Source: a bacterium
GTDB taxonomy: Bacteria; Patescibacteriota; Microgenomatia; UBA8517
Assembly: GCA_021824385.1 (NCBI GenBank)
Contig: JAKAKU010000017.1
Location: 1-8,872, forward strand
DNA length: 8,872 nt
Direction: 5' to 3'
Part shown: positions 6,565 to 8,872 of the stretch, one piece after another
Position numbering within the stretch: the stretch's first letter is position 1
Layout: each line of letters starts with the position of its first letter
Position numbers and translations under genes: made by a program
Notes under the pieces: model-generated
What the model was told of the DNA's origin: nothing
What the model saw: the letters and a program-made list of their open reading frames with translations, nothing else
Databases searched by the model: none

Positions 6565-7812
6565 TTATTCTTGCTTGCCTACCAAGCGAACAAATCTTCT
6601 TTTTCCAACTTTAACTATGCTTCCGTCTGGTTGATCTGCTATCACAATCGTTGAATTAAGATCGCTTTCTCTGAGTTCTTTGTCATCTATTTTTATAGCC
6701 CCCTGGTCCATTAGTCTCTTGGCGTCTGCTTTGCTTTTTACTAAGTTAGTTCTTTTGAGTATATCGAAAAGCTCTTTTACGCTTATATTTGATTCTACAG
6801 CAATGGCAGGGACCTCTTCCGGTGTTTCCTGGTGTTGCACAACCGTTTCGAAATGTTTTTGTGCCTGTTGTGCAGATTCTTCTCCGTCGTAAAACTTAAC
6901 TATCTCGTAAGCCAACTCTTTTTTGAACTCCATCGGATTCCCCTTTCCGTCTTCCAGAGATTTCTTTATTTCGTGTATCCGATGCATAGGCACTAGGGTT
7001 GCGCTTTCTAAGTAAACAGGGATTAGATGGTCAGCAATTCTCATTACTTTTCCGTACTTTTCAGATGGAGGTTCGGTAACCAGAATCACATTTCCCCAAC
7101 TTGTGCTCATTTTTCTACCATCGGTACCGGCTAACAATTGCAGAGTCATTATGTCTTGTGGTTTTTGACCAAAATTCTCTTGGATTTTTCTACCTGCTAA
7201 AAGATTAAATAACTGGTCAGTGCCGCCTATCTCGACATCGGCTTGAATATTAACTGAGTCCCATCCCTGGAGTAAACAATACAGAGCTTCGTGAAAACCA
7301 ACTGGGTTATCCTTTTCGATTCTTTTTGCAAAGTTATCCCTTTGGACTATTTGTTGGAGAGTGAAGAAACTGGCCAGTTGAATCCAATCTTTAGGAGTAA
7401 GCTTATCTGTCCATTCACTGTTATGGTGGATTTCTGCTTTGTTTATGTCGATAATCCTGCCTATTTGATCTAGATACCTCGTCTCGTTAGATTCGACTTC
7501 GTCATGTGACAACATCTTTCTAGTGCTTTCCTTGTCAGATGCATCACCGATTTGTGCAGTCGCGTCACCAATGATTAGAACGATTTGGTGTCCCAAATCC
7601 TGAAATTCTTTTAGTTTTTTGATAGTAGAACCTCTCCCTATGTGAATATCCGGACCGGTGGGATCTATGCCAAACTTTACCCTCAAGACATCTCCAGAGA
7701 GCATCCTGTTTCTCAAATGTTCTTTTTCAATAACATCAACAACACCCCTATATAACAGTTCGTCGACTTTGCGTTCACGTTCTGAGGGGTCCAGTATTTC
7801 TCTTTCTCTCAT
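6565..7812 (-). CDS. tyrS: Tyrosyl-tRNA synthetase
   Basis: Class I synthetase that charges tRNA-Tyr in the cytosol. In the longest reading (426 residues from ATG 7845) it shows KFGIDPTGPDIHIGR (57-71, HIGH motif as HIGR), GDATAQIGD (93-101), GGTDQLFN (207-214) and KMSTS (245-249, the KMSKS loop). A C-terminal S4 RNA-binding domain spans about 355-423. Together these match the TyrZ-like bacterial branch. I prefer ATG 7812 (415 residues). The 11 extra residues (MKVNKKNSNKK) are just the translation of an A-rich leader whose 16 bases before ATG 7812 match those before the decarboxylase ATG. All catalytic landmarks are intact. The Nudix gene lies upstream on the same strand and could be co-transcribed, but tyrS also has its own promoter at 7888-7916. 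No T-box was found in its leader. Confidence 0.95.
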   Translation of the reverse strand: MREREILDPSERERKVDELLYRGVVDVIEKEHLRNRMLSGDVLRVKFGIDPTGPDIHIGRGSTIKKLKEFQDLGHQIVLIIGDATAQIGDASDKESTRKMLSHDEVESNETRYLDQIGRIIDINKAEIHHNSEWTDKLTPKDWIQLASFFTLQQIVQRDNFAKRIEKDNPVGFHEALYCLLQGWDSVNIQADVEIGGTDQLFNLLAGRKIQENFGQKPQDIMTLQLLAGTDGRKMSTSWGNVILVTEPPSEKYGKVMRIADHLIPVYLESATLVPMHRIHEIKKSLEDGKGNPMEFKKELAYEIVKFYDGEESAQQAQKHFETVVQHQETPEEVPAIAVESNISVKELFDILKRTNLVKSKADAKRLMDQGAIKIDDKELRESDLNSTIVIADQPDGSIVKVGKRRFVRLVGKQE

Positions 7813-7828
7813 TTTTTTGTTTGAATTT
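7813..7828 (-). promoter_or_regulatory. tyrS: A-rich translation-leader element before the tyrS ATG
   Basis: Minus strand AAATTCAAACAAAAAA abuts ATG 7812. It matches the decarboxylase leader in 15 of 16 bases at the identical distance from ATG. This supports 7812 as the true start of tyrS. Confidence 0.5.
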
Positions 7829-7887
7829 TTTTTATTAACTTTCATATGAACAGGTTTGAACTTGCAAATTTTAGTATAACCAGCATG

Positions 7888-7916
7888 ATTTTACCACCAT
7901 TACTATGTTATTTCAG
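7888..7916 (-). promoter_or_regulatory. Extended -10 promoter for tyrS
   Basis: Minus strand CTGAAA (7916-7911), 17 bases, then TAAAAT (7893-7888) preceded by TGG. This is the same design as the radical SAM promoter, including the 10-mer GTGGTAAAAT. The predicted start is near 7881, leaving a leader of about 69 bases to ATG 7812. A TATACT at 7878-7873 is a possible second -10. Confidence 0.5.
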
Positions 7917-7938
7917 GTTTGGGGTCTGACTGGGAGTT

Positions 7939-8349
7939 TTAAACTATATCAAACGCTTTTTTTTCGTCTTCGTGTTTCATCATTTCTCTTACCTTATCAA
8001 TTTTTACCCAATCGTAGCCAATACTTTCTTCATTCAGAGCCACTTTCGCGTCGATATTTTCGAGTTTAACAGAAAAAAAGTGAATTTCCCTCTCAATGTT
8101 GTCTTTTCCTGTAAACTTTATTTTATAATCGAGATTCTTAGTTTCTTTAGAGTCATTTATAGAATATTCTTCAAAAACCTCGCGGATCGCCGCTTTTTCA
8201 AGTGACTCACTTTCCTCAACCCCACCAAAAACTATCGTCCATTCGTCTTCGCGACCATTAAAGGGTTTATTGTGTCTTAAAAGAAATCTTTTGTTTCCCT
8301 CAGGATCTATTGTCCAAACTATTACCCCTACTTTTTGAATTTTTATCAT
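7939..8349 (-). CDS. Nudix hydrolase
   Basis: The 136-residue protein has a Nudix box at 42-64: G42, E48, R56-E57 and E60-E61 sit at canonical spacing (G-x5-E-x7-R-E-x2-E-E), with Ser63 replacing the usual Gly near the end. It begins with the typical strand MIKIQKVGVIVWTID, and WTIVFGG leads into the box. The family uses Mg2+ to hydrolyse nucleoside diphosphates linked to another moiety (X), such as oxidised NTPs, dinucleoside polyphosphates or nucleotide sugars; the substrate is not evident. The length is that of a single-domain member. ATG 8349 lies eight bases after a minus-strand TATAAT, so the mRNA is probably leaderless. tyrS follows on the same strand after roughly 125 bases that contain a separate promoter. 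Confidence 0.88.
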   Translation of the reverse strand: MIKIQKVGVIVWTIDPEGNKRFLLRHNKPFNGREDEWTIVFGGVEESESLEKAAIREVFEEYSINDSKETKNLDYKIKFTGKDNIEREIHFFSVKLENIDAKVALNEESIGYDWVKIDKVREMMKHEDEKKAFDIV

Positions 8350-8357
8350 GCTGCTAG

Positions 8358-8365
8358 ATTATAAT
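8358..8365. promoter_or_regulatory. Shared divergent -10 box: Nudix gene (minus) and structured RNA region (plus)
   Basis: The octamer ATTATAAT contains TATAAT on both strands, at 8360-8365 on plus and 8363-8358 on minus. The minus reading gives a start beside the Nudix ATG. The plus reading gives a start near 8372 at the left edge of the hairpin-rich region; TTGAAT at 8335-8340 is a weak plus -35 with a 19-base spacer. The two promoters overlap, so polymerase could use only one at a time. Confidence 0.4.
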
Positions 8366-8512
8366 CCATACATGAAAATCTTACTTAAAGCAATTGGAAA
8401 TCGGAAGACTTGAAGTTATGAGAACCTAAAGGATCACCCTGTGCCGTGTAATTCTTTCGTCTTCCAATGTAACAGAGCGCAAGTTCTCCCCACAGAAAGT
8501 GAGCCGAAACCT

Positions 8513-8634
8513 AAAACGGCTTCCTGCGAAGCAGGAACTAGCCTCTTCCCCGCCAACTGGCGGGGAACTTCTGCACAATACGAAGTTTTGTGCTTCTTGC
8601 GTGAGCAAGAATACTGAGGAGCCTATGCCGTTTT
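8513..8634 (+). other. Multibranch domain of the structured RNA
   Basis: AAAACGGC at 8513-8520 pairs with GCCGTTTT at 8627-8634 (8 bp). Inside, TAG+CCTC (8539-8545) pairs with GAGG (8616-8619) and CTA (8623-8625) around a 3-base bulge. Three local hairpins are enclosed (8521-8537, 8546-8567, 8594-8611). Helices nested at three levels are hard to explain as unrelated repeats and are the best support for a folded RNA. Confidence 0.55.
8566..8593 (+). other. Possible H-type pseudoknot
   Basis: AACTTC (8566-8571) can pair with GAAGTT (8582-8587), and GCACAA (8573-8578) with TTGTGC (8588-8593), in the interleaved order a, b, a', b'. No bases separate a' and b', so both full stems cannot form at once; a shortened pseudoknot or a switch between two hairpins is possible. 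Confidence 0.35.
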
Positions 8635-8666
8635 CTGCAAAGCAGATGTTTTAATCTAAAACATCC

Positions 8667-8728
8667 GCGCACTTTCCTTGTAAGGGGTAAAACTATAAAT
8701 CAGTCGCGAAGCGACTGTACGCGTGCGC
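8667..8728 (+). other. Helix-enclosed subdomain of the structured RNA
   Basis: GCGCAC at 8667-8672 pairs with GTGCGC at 8723-8728. The enclosed stretch has an unpaired A/T-rich segment (about 8686-8700) and the perfect hairpin CAGTCGC/GCGACTG (8701-8717) closed by a GAA loop, the second GCGAAGC-type hairpin in this RNA after 8526-8532. Confidence 0.45.
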
Positions 8729-8872
8729 AAAAAGAAGACGAGGCCAACGGCCTCTCTGGATAAGCAGAGCTTGTCTCTGCGAGTTAACGTGGCGGCTGAT
8801 GCGGGCAGCCGCCACTCCGCTTCAAGAACGCAACTGAGTTTTGAGATAGGTTCGAATATTTTCGTGAAACCC

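Larger units (their letters stand above)
8372..8872 (+). ncRNA. Candidate large structured non-coding RNA, family not recognised
   Basis: About 500 bases without a credible gene hold at least a dozen consecutive inverted repeats. Local hairpins lie at 8521-8537 (loop GAA), 8546-8567 (9 bp, loop AACT), 8594-8611 (loop GTGA), 8634-8646 (loop AAA), 8645-8665 (9 bp), 8701-8717 (loop GAA), 8740-8754 (loop AAC), 8764-8780, 8789-8815 (10 bp) and 8822-8844 (bulged). Long-range pairs are 8403-8409/8459-8465, 8513-8520/8627-8634 and 8667-8672/8723-8728. GAA, AAA and GNRA (GTGA) loops on the plus strand favour that strand as the sense one. A plus-strand TATAAT at 8360-8365 could start it. I saw no tmRNA, RNase P, SRP, T-box, group I or group II intron core I could defend. 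AACAGAGCGCAAG at 8471-8483 only vaguely recalls an RNase P element. The 3' end may lie beyond the window. Confidence 0.6.

Noticed and set aside
6536..6657. Plus-strand AAGGAG followed by a 34-codon GTG-initiated frame antisense to the 3' end of tyrS
   Set aside because: The other genes here do not use Shine-Dalgarno sites, the peptide has no recognisable features, and it overlaps tyrS almost entirely.
8420..8438. GAGAACCTAAAGGATCACC resembling the 3' end of 16S rRNA (GAGAACCT...GGATCACC)
   Set aside because: No other 16S sequence lies upstream, the helix 45 loop is missing and the CCTCC tail is not there; most likely chance.
8426..8608. Minus-strand open frame of 60 codons in the hairpin region
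   Set aside because: Its residues are a by-product of the hairpin repeats, it has no recognisable domain, and the opposite strand is open over the same stretch; RNA structure explains the region better.
8467..8687. Short matches to RNase P RNA elements: AACAGAGCGCAAG on plus and AAGGAAAGTGCGCGG on minus
   Set aside because: They lie on opposite strands, and I could not find a matching P4 partner for either. A covariance-model search would settle it.
8836..8871. tRNA- or tmRNA-like T-arm around GGTTCGAAT
   Set aside because: The T-stem does not pair, position 61 is not C, and no acceptor or anticodon arm fits; the segment forms a bulged hairpin instead.
8350..8872. T-box leader on the minus strand ahead of the Nudix gene and tyrS (ACAGGGTGATCC near 8430)
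   Set aside because: The conserved T-box stretch AGGGTGGNACC is not matched, no terminator/antiterminator pair precedes a start, and the Nudix gene has a leaderless promoter downstream.

Overview
The window looks like a piece of a compact, AT-rich bacterial chromosome. TGA ends at least two genes (positions 597-599 and 3080-3082), so a TGA-recoding code is unlikely. No start has a convincing Shine-Dalgarno sequence, and several starts lie 6-10 bases from a TATAAT box, which suggests leaderless or very short-leader mRNAs. That style, with the small accessory enzymes, would fit a Patescibacteria (CPR)-type genome, but this is an inference and no marker here fixes the taxon.

Layout. The left edge (1-599, plus) holds the tail of an unknown gene and a GrpB-type nucleotidyltransferase. 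A large group II PLP decarboxylase (601-2256, minus) converges on it. A short divergent region with TATAAT boxes on both strands leads to an endonuclease/exonuclease/phosphatase-fold hydrolase (2345-3082, plus) and then a radical SAM enzyme (3150-4028, plus). The radical SAM gene meets a convergent two-gene minus-strand operon with a 4-base stop-stop overlap. Its terminator hairpin lies inside the 3' end of the opposing gene. That operon encodes a kinase-fold protein lacking the catalytic Asp (5173-6486) and, 2 bases downstream, a protein made of two HIT-like domains of which only the second keeps a candidate nucleophilic His (4025-5170). Tyrosyl-tRNA synthetase (6565-7812) and a Nudix hydrolase (7939-8349) follow, both on the minus strand.

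The last ~500 bases (about 8366-8872) have no credible gene. They are packed with consecutive perfect hairpins, long-range pairings that enclose smaller hairpins, and a possible pseudoknot. Purine-rich loops (GAA, GTGA, AAA, AAC) point to a plus-strand structured RNA. I could not place it in a known family, and it may continue past the right edge.

How the genes may work together. tyrS is housekeeping. The decarboxylase, EEP hydrolase, radical SAM enzyme, pseudokinase-like protein and tandem HIT-like protein form an accessory block of small-molecule or nucleotide chemistry; a common pathway is speculative. Regulatory sequence links some of them: the decarboxylase and tyrS share an almost identical 16-base leader directly before ATG, and tyrS and the radical SAM gene share a promoter of the form NTGAAA-N15-GGTAAAAT.
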